6,573 nt of DNA from Deltaproteobacteria bacterium (GTDB lineage Bacteria; Desulfobacterota; Syntrophia; Syntrophales; UBA2210). Positions 1 through 5,738 of this stretch are shown piece after piece. The stretch lies in the NCBI GenBank assembly GCA_030603465.1, contig JAUVXT010000151.1, forward strand, positions 1 to 6,573, given 5' to 3'. A program made the position numbers and the translations under genes. Numbering within the stretch: position 1 is the stretch's first letter; every line of letters begins with the position of its first letter. The notes beneath the pieces were generated by a model. It did not search any database. It saw nothing but the letters and a program-made list of their open reading frames with translations, and was not told the DNA's origin.

Positions 1-310
1 TCTTAATATATGCCAAGTAATACGCGAATTTAAATAATGCAAGTTACTTGCAATTATAATGTCCCGACTCGTCGGGGCATAGCGGAGCTTTTTACGAGTT
101 CATCTTCCTTGTTTTCTTAAAATCACTGCGGCGGGGAGATACTTACATATTTGCCCCCTTCTTTCAATTATTATCTTTGCCGCGCTCTCCAGGCGAGTGG
201 GGCTATTATTTTTTATCCTTTCCCTGCAAGTGTTGGTCGTCCCTGCCCTTCCCGCCATCATAAGGGGTAGAGGGATACCCGCATATACAATATCTTATGT
301 TCCTTTCTTC
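1..310. other. Intergenic region without a supported protein gene
   Basis: This stretch is AT-rich at its left end and has stops in all frames near the edge, so no upstream gene is seen entering the window. It contains a TGCAAG/CTTGCA inverted repeat at 38-52, a TATAAT box at 55-60 with no good -35 partner, a hairpin at 59-80, and a small inverted repeat (GGGTA/TACCC at 265-269 and 276-280, nested inside CATAAG/CTTATG at 259-264 and 294-299). The only open frame of any length, 197-397 on the plus strand, starts with GTG, has poor ribosome-binding support and has no recognisable protein character, so it is not called as a gene. Confidence 0.6.
59..104. repeat. Hairpin plus repeat-like intergenic segment
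   Basis: Bases 59-67 and 72-80 form a nine-pair stem (one G-T pair) around the loop CTCG. Eight bases downstream lie five T residues (89-93) and the string TTTTTACGAGTTCATC. ACTCGT at 67-72 is the exact complement of ACGAGT at 94-99, so an alternative fold is possible. The ACGAGTTCATC string and its complement resemble a dispersed intergenic repeat I associate with Desulfobacterota genomes. That likeness is from memory, and only one copy is visible here. The segment could equally be a weak terminator for a gene to the left of the window. Confidence 0.3.
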
Positions 311-339
311 TTGACATTTCAACCCGTTGGAGCTATGGA
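311..339 (+). promoter_or_regulatory. Candidate sigma-70 promoter for a short RNA
   Basis: A perfect TTGACA -35 box (311-316) is followed after exactly 17 bases by TATGGA (334-339). The -10 box is weak, matching only its first three consensus positions. Transcription would start near 345-347. No protein gene follows before the terminator ending at 447, which is why this is proposed to make a short untranslated RNA. Confidence 0.4.
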
Positions 340-344
340 AGACT

Positions 345-447
345 TAAGTAACATGCTGGCATTAGCGGTTTCACCAATAACCTGCCGGGAGGAATAGTGT
401 GAAGGAATAAGAACCCCCGTTTCACGAAAGAAGTGAGCGGGGGTTTT
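345..447 (+). ncRNA. Candidate small RNA of about 100 nt (unidentified)
   Basis: The proposed transcript runs from the start site implied by the TTGACA/TATGGA promoter to a strong terminator hairpin. Inside it, CTGGCA (about 354-359) can pair with TGCCGG (383-388). Stacked on this, GGTT and AACC close an eight-base loop, leaving a five-base bulge on the 5' side. A purine-rich stretch, GGGAGGAATAG, follows, with three GGA triplets between 387 and 406 that could serve as CsrA-type or ribosome-binding signals. It does not match 4.5S/SRP RNA, 6S RNA or any riboswitch consensus I could recall. An untranslated leader ending in premature termination, or a remnant, are alternatives. Confidence 0.3.
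413..447 (+). terminator. Rho-independent terminator
   Basis: ACCCCCGTTTCAC (413-425) pairs with GTGAGCGGGGGT (433-444) with one bulged base, around the loop GAAAGAA. The stem has a G/C-rich base and runs directly into TTTT (444-447). This is a textbook intrinsic terminator for plus-strand transcription. The run of A and G residues before the stem gives little U-tract on the opposite strand, so it is probably unidirectional. It insulates the small gene at 573 from anything upstream. Confidence 0.8.
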
Positions 448-533
448 GCGCTTTCTGCGGGTGATCAAATGACGGGAAAAGACGTTCGGAGACACTGCCG
501 GCACGTAATGGTCTTTAAAATGTCATCAATAAT

Positions 534-572
534 TGCCGGTCATATCCGGCAGGGCTAAAGGAGGAAAAGCCC
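534..572 (+). promoter_or_regulatory. Two abutting leader hairpins with the ribosome-binding site in a loop
   Basis: TGCCGG (534-539) pairs perfectly with CCGGCA (546-551). The very next base begins a second stem, GGGCT (552-556) with AGCCC (568-572), whose 11-base loop holds AAAGGAGG (557-564), a near-perfect Shine-Dalgarno. The ATG of the small gene follows the second stem immediately. The inverted repeats are read directly from the sequence; a regulatory role is inferred. The Shine-Dalgarno is exposed rather than sequestered, so this could aid translation or be a protein- or RNA-responsive site. Confidence 0.45.
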
Positions 573-770
573 ATGCGCATCAACCGCAAGAAGCTTAAAA
601 ATCTTCTGAATAAACACAACATAACTGACTATCAGGACTTCAGAGACTATGTCGTCATAACAGGAGATTCTGTCCTCATGGTGGCGGAAGAGTTGGTGCT
701 TCTGGGATTCGAGGAACTCCACTCAGGCAACACGGTAACCATTCCCGTCGAGGGGAAGGAGAGAGATTGA
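573..770 (+). CDS. Small hypothetical protein (65 aa)
   Basis: I do not recognise this protein. The ATG is supported by AAAGGAGG eight bases upstream, the best ribosome-binding site in the window, so I regard the gene as probably real. The product is soluble-looking. It has a basic N-terminus (residues 2-14, with Arg/Lys at 2, 5, 6, 7, 9 and 14), a likely helical middle (about 18-50) and an acidic, charged tail, with no cysteine, no signal peptide and no membrane segment. The size and basic start would fit a small nucleic-acid-binding or regulatory protein, but no motif proves it. It lies downstream of a terminator and converges on the caspase gene, 37 bases from that gene's stop, so it appears to be a single-gene unit. 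No terminator is visible between the two. Confidence 0.65.
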   Translation: MRINRKKLKNLLNKHNITDYQDFRDYVVITGDSVLMVAEELVLLGFEELHSGNTVTIPVEGKERD

Positions 771-807
771 GAAAAGGGTGATCGCCAGAAAGGGTCGGGA
801 TTCGGTC

Positions 808-2799
808 TCACTCAACAATACTCAATACCAGCCTTCCCTCAACGGTTCCTTTCTTAACGGGATGCTGCTCCTGTCTGGTTGCCTGAGACACCTTGTCGGA
901 GACATACCGGTATGTCTCATCTACCGTAATGAGACCATCCTTGTCGATATCGGCCTTCCCCCTCAGCGCTTCCAACAGGTAGTAGGTGAAGACGCCATGC
1001 TGGAGTTTCTTGTCTTCAGCGCTTACCTCATTGGCGCTGCTTGCCGTCATGATGACCCTTCCCTTGCCCTTTGCTATTCTGTCGAGAAATTTCTCGGAAA
1101 TGCTTGCCCGGGTTTCCGACAGGCCGATGGTCCGTCCCCCTGAGGCTCCGCTGTAACAGGAATCGGCAATAAATATTAAACGCTCCGACCGTATGCGCCG
1201 GAAGATATGTGATATTTCCCTCATGGGAAGGGCCGTCGAATAAAGGTCCTTCAGGTCGGCGTCATAGGGTAAGATATACTTTTCCAGACCGTCTCCGTCG
1301 GGACTCATGGAATCTTTCTCTGTGGCGCCGTGTCCGGCAAAGTAGATAATAACCATGTCCTCCTTGCCGGCCTTGCCCTTCAGTTTTGTCCCCAGGGTGC
1401 TTCTGAGATTAGTGAGACCGGCCTCCCTGTCTGTGAGAAGGGTTATGTTTTCCCGCGGTATACGGATGGTATCAACGAGTAGATTATAAAAGGATTTGGC
1501 ATCATTGACGGCGTATTTCAGCTTTCTGATATTGGGATAATCGTTGATTCCGATGACCACGCCCCAGACATTACTGCGCCTCTCAGTTTTTGTGATTGAG
1601 AGAACCTTTTCCGAGACGAAGCCTTCCGAATCGACGGCGCGGACACTGATGCGGTTTTCCCCTTTTTTCAGGGTAATTCGTTTGCTGAAATCGAAACGCG
1701 TGAGGGCGTCTTTTCCCGCAATGCGTACACCACGGGAGTGTTTCCCCTTCAGCCTTTCGTTGTTCAGAAAAATCATAATCTCTTTCACTCCCCTGTCGTC
1801 TTCCACCACGCCTGACAGTTGAACCGTTCCTGCCTCCGTCCTGTGGCCGTCCTGAGGCGAGGCGATAACGATAATGGGGGGGCTCTTTGAATCCGTTTCC
1901 AGTTTTGCCAATAGACCCCTTTCCCTCTCTTCTTTCTCCTTGATCTCTCTGTTGAGATCCTCTGTTTTCTTTCTTTCCTCTTCAAGGAGCCGGGTCATCT
2001 TCGTCAACTGGGCGAAGGTATCGGCCAGTTGGGAAAGCCGTTCTTCCAACTGAGCTATTTTGCTCTCTTTATCGGAGTCGCCCTTTGGGTCACTGATATC
2101 CGGTGAGGGTGTTTTCTTTGAAATTACCTTTTGATCATCACCTTTTTTTGGCTTATCTATTACTTTTAAGGCCTTTAATTCCTTTCTCGTTTGTTCGATA
2201 TCATTGTAGGCAATCATACCCTTATTAATTGCCGTGGCCAGCAAATCGCTGTTTGCCTCACGGAATATTTTACTGAAACCGGCCTTCAACCATTTGTAGT
2301 AATTGCCTTTTTTCCCGCCCGAAAAAAATTCCAGCGCCTCAAAAGTCTTTCTTGTGTTCAAATTGATCAGTACAATCTTTATTGAAGTGGATGGTAAATA
2401 ATGACGCTCGATGATCATGGCGTATTCGGCGTGAAGCTTCTTCCCCACTTCGACTGCCAGGGCGTAGTCATTCCATTTCCACGACCATGCGCTTGATACC
2501 CGCTTTGGAAATGCTGTTTCAATCTCCTGTTGAGGAATGACATCGTATATTCCCCTGCTGTCCAAGATCCTTTGTACCCATTTCCGCATATTTTTTTCGT
2601 ATGTTGAGTGGGGCGTACCCCATCCGCTAGCGTGTGCCTTTCCGGAAGTTGCCTGAACAAATACCCGTAATTTGCCGCTCTCGGGAGGTGCAGTGGCCGC
2701 TACTGCCACGAGTCCTGAAAGCCCTATAAAAAAAATAAGTAATGACAACCATACAATCAAAACCAGCAATTCTTTTTTCACTAAAGGAAGAATTTTCAT
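808..2799 (-). CDS. Exported caspase-family (peptidase C14) protein with coiled-coil and Ig-like segments
   Basis: This is a 663-residue multidomain protein. Residues 1-9 are basic and 11-35 hydrophobic, a signal peptide (possible cut near AVAA-T or AATA-P) or a membrane anchor. Residues 43-200 form a mixed alpha/beta domain loosely like the CsgG/FlgO or TolB N-terminal type; this is uncertain. A charged linker (about 201-243) precedes a heptad-rich coiled coil (about 245-300). Residues 308-403 look like a bacterial Ig-like fold ending in ENRISVRAVDSEG. The caspase fold spans about 409-640: VIGINDY (415-421), the catalytic His490 in YFAGHG, the KYILPYDAD segment (507-514) and Cys548 in DSCYSG. 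Both dyad residues are present, so peptidase activity is plausible; such enzymes usually cut after Arg or Lys, but the substrate here is unknown. Residues 617-628 match an EF-hand calcium loop (Asp617, Asp619, Asp621, Gly622, Ile624, Glu628). GAGGG lies six bases before the ATG. It follows the YjbQ gene by 18 bases, probably in one transcript. Confidence 0.88.
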   Translation of the reverse strand: MKILPLVKKELLVLIVWLSLLIFFIGLSGLVAVAATAPPESGKLRVFVQATSGKAHASGWGTPHSTYEKNMRKWVQRILDSRGIYDVIPQQEIETAFPKRVSSAWSWKWNDYALAVEVGKKLHAEYAMIIERHYLPSTSIKIVLINLNTRKTFEALEFFSGGKKGNYYKWLKAGFSKIFREANSDLLATAINKGMIAYNDIEQTRKELKALKVIDKPKKGDDQKVISKKTPSPDISDPKGDSDKESKIAQLEERLSQLADTFAQLTKMTRLLEEERKKTEDLNREIKEKEERERGLLAKLETDSKSPPIIVIASPQDGHRTEAGTVQLSGVVEDDRGVKEIMIFLNNERLKGKHSRGVRIAGKDALTRFDFSKRITLKKGENRISVRAVDSEGFVSEKVLSITKTERRSNVWGVVIGINDYPNIRKLKYAVNDAKSFYNLLVDTIRIPRENITLLTDREAGLTNLRSTLGTKLKGKAGKEDMVIIYFAGHGATEKDSMSPDGDGLEKYILPYDADLKDLYSTALPMREISHIFRRIRSERLIFIADSCYSGASGGRTIGLSETRASISEKFLDRIAKGKGRVIMTASSANEVSAEDKKLQHGVFTYYLLEALRGKADIDKDGLITVDETYRYVSDKVSQATRQEQHPVKKGTVEGRLVLSIVE

Positions 2800-2817
2800 C
2801 TTTTACCCTCTTCTTTT

Positions 2818-3213
2818 TCAAACTTCAATTATCTTGATGAATGCCTTTCTTGTCCTCGGACCGTCGAATTCACAGAAGAAGACGGACTGCCATGTCCCCA
2901 GCGCGAGGTTGCCGCTTTCTATGAAAATTGTTTCCGAGGGGCCAAAGAGGGATGCCTTGATATGGGCCGCGGAGTTCCCCTCCATGTGGCTGTAGTTGTC
3001 CCGGAGCGGTATTATCTTGTCCAGTTCCTTTATAATATCTCTGGGGACATCGGGATCGGCGTTTTCATTTATGGTGACGGCGGCGGTTGTATGTGGGACA
3101 AAGACATGGCATATACCGTCTTTTACATTACTTTCTCTGAGTGCTGTCCTTATTTCTCCCGTTATATCTATCATCTCAAACCGGGAACGGGTATGTATAG
3201 TGATGTATTTCAC
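2818..3213 (-). CDS. yjbQ: YjbQ/UPF0047 family protein (secondary thiamine-phosphate synthase type)
   Basis: The 131-residue length is typical for this compact single-domain cytoplasmic family. The hallmark motifs are all present: PHTTAAVTINENADPDV (40-56), the YSHMEGNSAAHIK segment (74-86), GNLALGTWQ (101-109) and the EFDGPRTR ending (115-122). The conserved histidines (41, 76, 84) are of the kind that bind a metal or ligand in structures of the family. Members are annotated as secondary thiamine-phosphate synthases because of a weak activity seen with the E. coli protein; the main cellular role is not settled. The start codon is GTG, supported by GAGG (complement of 3221-3224) about seven bases upstream. 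It is the first gene of a minus-strand pair with the caspase-family gene and is divergent from the pilus operon. I could not pick a convincing promoter for it in the 127-base gap. Confidence 0.93.
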   Translation of the reverse strand: MKYITIHTRSRFEMIDITGEIRTALRESNVKDGICHVFVPHTTAAVTINENADPDVPRDIIKELDKIIPLRDNYSHMEGNSAAHIKASLFGPSETIFIESGNLALGTWQSVFFCEFDGPRTRKAFIKIIEV

Positions 3214-3235
3214 AGGAGTACCTCGCCGAGATGTT

Positions 3236-3264
3236 TTGACTTATTCTCTGGTATTAGCTATACT
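3236..3264 (+). promoter_or_regulatory. Sigma-70-type promoter of the pilus operon
   Basis: TTGACT (3236-3241) and TATACT (3259-3264) are separated by exactly 17 bases and each differs from consensus at one position. Transcription would begin near 3271, giving a leader of about 70 bases before the prepilin peptidase start. The region downstream is strongly A/T-rich. The -35 box lies just upstream of the start of the divergent yjbQ gene, so the two units share the same gap. Confidence 0.65.
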
Positions 3265-3319
3265 GACATAAATACTATAAATAATAAAAGGTTATTTTAA
3301 AAACATATATAGCTGACAC

Positions 3320-3329
3320 CGAATATTCG
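3320..3329. promoter_or_regulatory. Ten-base perfect palindrome in the pilD leader
   Basis: CGAATATTCG is a perfect palindrome lying 11 bases before the pilD ATG and inside the predicted transcript. It could be a protein-binding half-site pair. A palindrome this short also occurs by chance, so its function is only a suggestion. Confidence 0.2.
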
Positions 3330-3340
3330 TAAGACCGTCT

Positions 3341-4108
3341 ATGATAAATATATATTTTATTATCTTTTTTACGGCTCTGGGGGCTATCGTGGGAAGTTTT
3401 CTTAATGTGTGCATCTACAGAATTCCCGCGGGCAAATCTATTGTTCGCCCTTCATCTCACTGTCCCGGCTGCAAGCATCCCATAAGATTCTATGATAATA
3501 TACCGATTCTCAGTTATCTCATCCTCGGGGGCAAGTGCAGGCACTGCAAGGCGAAAATATCCATACAATACCCGATAGTCGAGCTTCTGACTGCTCTGGC
3601 CGCACTCATTTTTTTCCTGAGATATGGTATGTCATGGACCTGTCTTTTCTATTTTCTGTTCACCGCCGCTCTCATCGCCATCACCTTTATCGATCTGGAA
3701 CATCAGATCATACCGGATGTAATTACACTGCCCGGCATCCCCTTTTTTGCCCTGGCGGCAATCTTCCTCTTGAAACTTCCCTACCTGGAGTCGGTACTGG
3801 GTATTGTGATAGGCGGTGGAGTCCTCTTTCTCGTCGGTTTCGGATATGAACTGATAAAAAAGAGGGAAGGGATGGGTGGCGGCGATATCAAGCTCTTTGC
3901 CATGATAGGCGGCTTTCTGGGATGGAAGTCGCTCATTTTCGTGCTCCTTGTCAGTTCTTTTCTTGGTGCAATTATCGGTATTTCTGTTATAATATACAAA
4001 AAAGGCGACATGAAATACGCGATCCCCTTTGGACCTTTTTTGTCGATAGCCGCCATATCCTATCTTTTTTGGGGCGATGACTTTATGAGGTATGTGATAT
4101 TAAGATAA
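3341..4108 (+). CDS. pilD: Type IV prepilin peptidase / N-methyltransferase
   Basis: This inner-membrane aspartic peptidase (A24 family) cuts prepilins after the leader-ending glycine and, in full-length members, methylates the new N-terminus. At 255 residues it has the full bifunctional architecture. An N-terminal membrane segment ends in GSFLNVCIYRIP (18-29). A cytoplasmic zinc-binding loop follows, with two CxxC pairs (Cys41/Cys44 and Cys66/Cys69). Several membrane segments then carry the catalytic aspartates Asp118 (FIDLEHQIIPD) and Asp182 (GMGGGDIK). The ATG gives the expected short N-terminus, but no good Shine-Dalgarno is visible before it, which suggests modest translation. It is the first gene of the pilus operon, with 38 bases to the next gene. 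Its likely substrates include the four minor pilins that follow. pilD sits more often with pilB and pilC, so its place at the head of a minor-pilin cluster is slightly unusual. Confidence 0.96.
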   Translation: MINIYFIIFFTALGAIVGSFLNVCIYRIPAGKSIVRPSSHCPGCKHPIRFYDNIPILSYLILGGKCRHCKAKISIQYPIVELLTALAALIFFLRYGMSWTCLFYFLFTAALIAITFIDLEHQIIPDVITLPGIPFFALAAIFLLKLPYLESVLGIVIGGGVLFLVGFGYELIKKREGMGGGDIKLFAMIGGFLGWKSLIFVLLVSSFLGAIIGISVIIYKKGDMKYAIPFGPFLSIAAISYLFWGDDFMRYVILR

Positions 4109-4146
4109 TGAGGAATTCCGCGGGAAAATAGAGGCGAAAAGTTATC

Positions 4147-4632
4147 ATGATCGGAAAATTAAGCCGGAAAAAGGCAAGTTTACAAAAAGGCTTTACACTT
4201 GTGGAGTTAATGATAGTAGTTGCCGTTATGGGGATCCTTGCCGCCATAGCAGCGCCAAACCTCCAGACCTATATGAAGCAGAGAAGGCTGAACGGGGCCG
4301 CAAGGCAGGTTATGACGGATTTAATGGCAGCGAGGATGAAAGCGTGCAGCCTGAATCACAGGGTGAAGGTATTTTTTTACAGCGATCACCAATATAAGAT
4401 ATGCGATGATGCAAATAATGATACGACGGTAAATGACGGAGAGGGTGACGTTCAACTTAGAGATATTCAAACCGAGTATTTTGATGTAGAATTTGATTCG
4501 AGCAATCCCCCGGATCCCATATTCAGTTCAAGAGGGACTGCCAGCCTTGTCACCATTACCCTTAACCTTAAAGATTCCAGTGGATCAAAAAGAATTACAA
4601 CTAGTATCACTGGCAGGGTAAAAATAAATTAG
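4147..4632 (+). CDS. fimT: GspH/FimT-family minor pilin
   Basis: A 161-residue type IV pilin-like protein. A basic 15-residue leader ends in KG, and the mature protein begins FTLVELMIVVAVMGILAAIAAP, with Phe at +1 and the Glu (residue 20) at +5 needed for assembly. The hydrophobic helix that follows anchors it in the inner membrane before pilus incorporation. The region after the helix (RRLNGAARQVMTDLMAARMKA) and the beta-rich C-terminal domain fit the GspH/FimT/FimU family. Residues 88-99 (Asp88, Asn90, Asp92, Glu99) have EF-hand-like loop spacing, so calcium may bind. GAGG lies 12 bases before the ATG, a rather long gap. It corresponds to FimU in the Pseudomonas minor pilin operon; the symbol follows the family rather than proven orthology. 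Confidence 0.9.
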   Translation: MIGKLSRKKASLQKGFTLVELMIVVAVMGILAAIAAPNLQTYMKQRRLNGAARQVMTDLMAARMKACSLNHRVKVFFYSDHQYKICDDANNDTTVNDGEGDVQLRDIQTEYFDVEFDSSNPPDPIFSSRGTASLVTITLNLKDSSGSKRITTSITGRVKIN

Positions 4633-4723
4633 CTGATAGCCCAAAGCAAAACAGTTCAATAAGTTATTTATGTGCCCTTGTTACCAGAGTAATTACAATA
4701 TTGATCAGACAGAGAAATAGGTT

Positions 4724-5095
4724 ATGCCAATGTATAAAATTCGTAATAATAATGGTTTTACACTGATAGAAATCCTGATAGCCCTGTTCATCCTTGTGGT
4801 TGGACTTTTAGGTGTAATAAGCGTGGCGACAACCGTTATCAACGGAAACGCGTTTGGCAAGGAAATTACCACCGCCACGACACTGGCCCAGGACAAGATG
4901 GAAGAACTGAAAGGGACAGACTACACAAGCATCACGTCCGGCGGTCCCGAAACACAGCAATCCATCTATACAAGGACATGGACGGTCACCTCGGATTCAC
5001 CTGTCGCTGGCATGAAAACTATCGAAGTCACGGTAGAATTTACGTGGAAAGGCACCACGCATAACGTTGCACTCAAGACAATAGTGGCGGAATAA
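4724..5095 (+). CDS. pilV: Type IV pilus minor pilin PilV
   Basis: A 123-residue prepilin. The 11-residue leader ends in NNG and is followed by FTLIEILIALFILVVGLLGVISV, with Phe at +1 and Glu16 at +5. Just after the helix, the stretch ATTLAQDKMEELKGTDY (51-67) is characteristic of PilV/GspI-like minor pilins, and the rest is a short beta-rich domain (about 80-123). In known systems PilV joins PilW, PilX and FimU to prime pilus assembly and present PilY1 at the tip. Two in-frame ATGs exist, at 4724 and 4730. The first is preceded by a weak ATAGG, and either gives a functional leader. The stop codon overlaps the next start by one base (TAATG), so translation of pilV and pilW is probably coupled. 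A 91-base gap separates it from the gene before. Confidence 0.92.
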   Translation: MPMYKIRNNNGFTLIEILIALFILVVGLLGVISVATTVINGNAFGKEITTATTLAQDKMEELKGTDYTSITSGGPETQQSIYTRTWTVTSDSPVAGMKTIEVTVEFTWKGTTHNVALKTIVAE

Positions 5096-5724
5096 TGGAA
5101 CATCTCAAGAGAAAAGGCAAAAAAGCGCTCCATCCATCCAAAAAAGGTAATGGTGGGTTCACGCTGATCGAATTGATGATCGCCATGGCCGTCGGACTCG
5201 TTCTCCTTGGCGCCATGTATGGTGTCTTCACCATGCATAACAAGACCTTTGGTACGCAGGAACAGATCGCAGAGATGCAGCAGAGCGCGAGGGCCGCCAT
5301 GGACATGATGACCAGAGAAATCAGGATAGCCGGATACAATCCGGCAGGCGTAACTTTTGATGGTATTCCATATGACGCTGACAAGCTTCAGATGTACGCA
5401 GATCTGGATGGCGATGGGAATACGAACGGCACAAATGAATATATAAAATATACTATGGACTCGGACTACCCTTTTGAGATCAGGCGAGACACGGGCGGTG
5501 GCAGGCAAGAATTTGCCTTAAACATTCAATCATTTACTTTTGTTTACTTGAAAGCCGATGGTGTGACAGCGGTAACTACATCTGCCGACAATGACAATAT
5601 CAGACAGATACGAATCACAATAACCGCCAGGACTGGCAGGCCTGATCTGGATTATACACCCAATGGCGGTTACAGGACATATACCCTGACATCCGTAATA
5701 ACCCCGAGGAATCTCGGTTTATAA
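5095..5724 (+). CDS. pilW: Type IV pilus minor pilin PilW
   Basis: A 209-residue prepilin. A long, very basic 21-residue leader ends in GG, and the mature sequence begins FTLIELMIAMAVGLVLLGAMYGVF with Glu26 at +5. The post-helix region QEQIAEMQQSARAAMDMMTREIRIAGYNP (55-83) is the typical PilW/GspJ signature. Residues 103-115 form an acidic loop (Asp103, Asp105, Asp107, Gly108, Glu115) similar to calcium-binding loops, though the final Glu is one position later than in a classical EF-hand. The start is fixed by the one-base overlap with the pilV stop; only a weak GGCGG precedes it, so coupling is likely. It is expected to act in the tip and priming complex with the neighbouring minor pilins. 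Confidence 0.92.
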   Translation: MEHLKRKGKKALHPSKKGNGGFTLIELMIAMAVGLVLLGAMYGVFTMHNKTFGTQEQIAEMQQSARAAMDMMTREIRIAGYNPAGVTFDGIPYDADKLQMYADLDGDGNTNGTNEYIKYTMDSDYPFEIRRDTGGGRQEFALNIQSFTFVYLKADGVTAVTTSADNDNIRQIRITITARTGRPDLDYTPNGGYRTYTLTSVITPRNLGL

Positions 5725-5738
5725 AAGGGCAGAACCTT

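Noticed and set aside
354..370. Sigma-54-like element starting CTGGCA
   Set aside because: The downstream GC of the -12 element is not at the required spacing.
197..397. Open frame of 66 codons on the plus strand with a hydrophobic N-terminal half
   Set aside because: It starts with GTG without a proper ribosome-binding site, its composition looks like untranslated DNA, and it runs through the promoter-like box and into the candidate small RNA.
387..410. GGGAGGA followed by GTG-AAG-GAA-TAA, a possible three-codon leader peptide
   Set aside because: The frame is too short to judge, and the purine-rich stretch is equally explained as part of the RNA structure; an overlapping GTG-TGA is also present.
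345..447. Possible 4.5S/SRP RNA or a known riboswitch
   Set aside because: The conserved SRP core (GGTCAGGTCCGGAAGGAAGCA type) is missing, and no c-di-GMP, glycine, fluoride, guanidine or other consensus I know can be traced.
771..807. Bidirectional terminator between the two convergent genes
   Set aside because: No inverted repeat with a T-tract is visible in the 37-base gap.
778..1143. Plus-strand open frame of 121 codons
   Set aside because: It lies antisense within the caspase gene, whose catalytic motifs are intact, and has no independent protein signature.
808..2799. Caspase gene as part of an antiphage or programmed-cell-death defence island
   Set aside because: There is an N-terminal export signal, and no adjacent nuclease, gasdermin, CRISPR, NTPase or toxin partner is present; the neighbours are metabolic and pilus genes.
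4966..5508. Minus-strand open frame of 180 codons across pilV and pilW
   Set aside because: It is opposite two clear minor pilin genes and has no ribosome-binding site or recognisable domain; it is a coding shadow.
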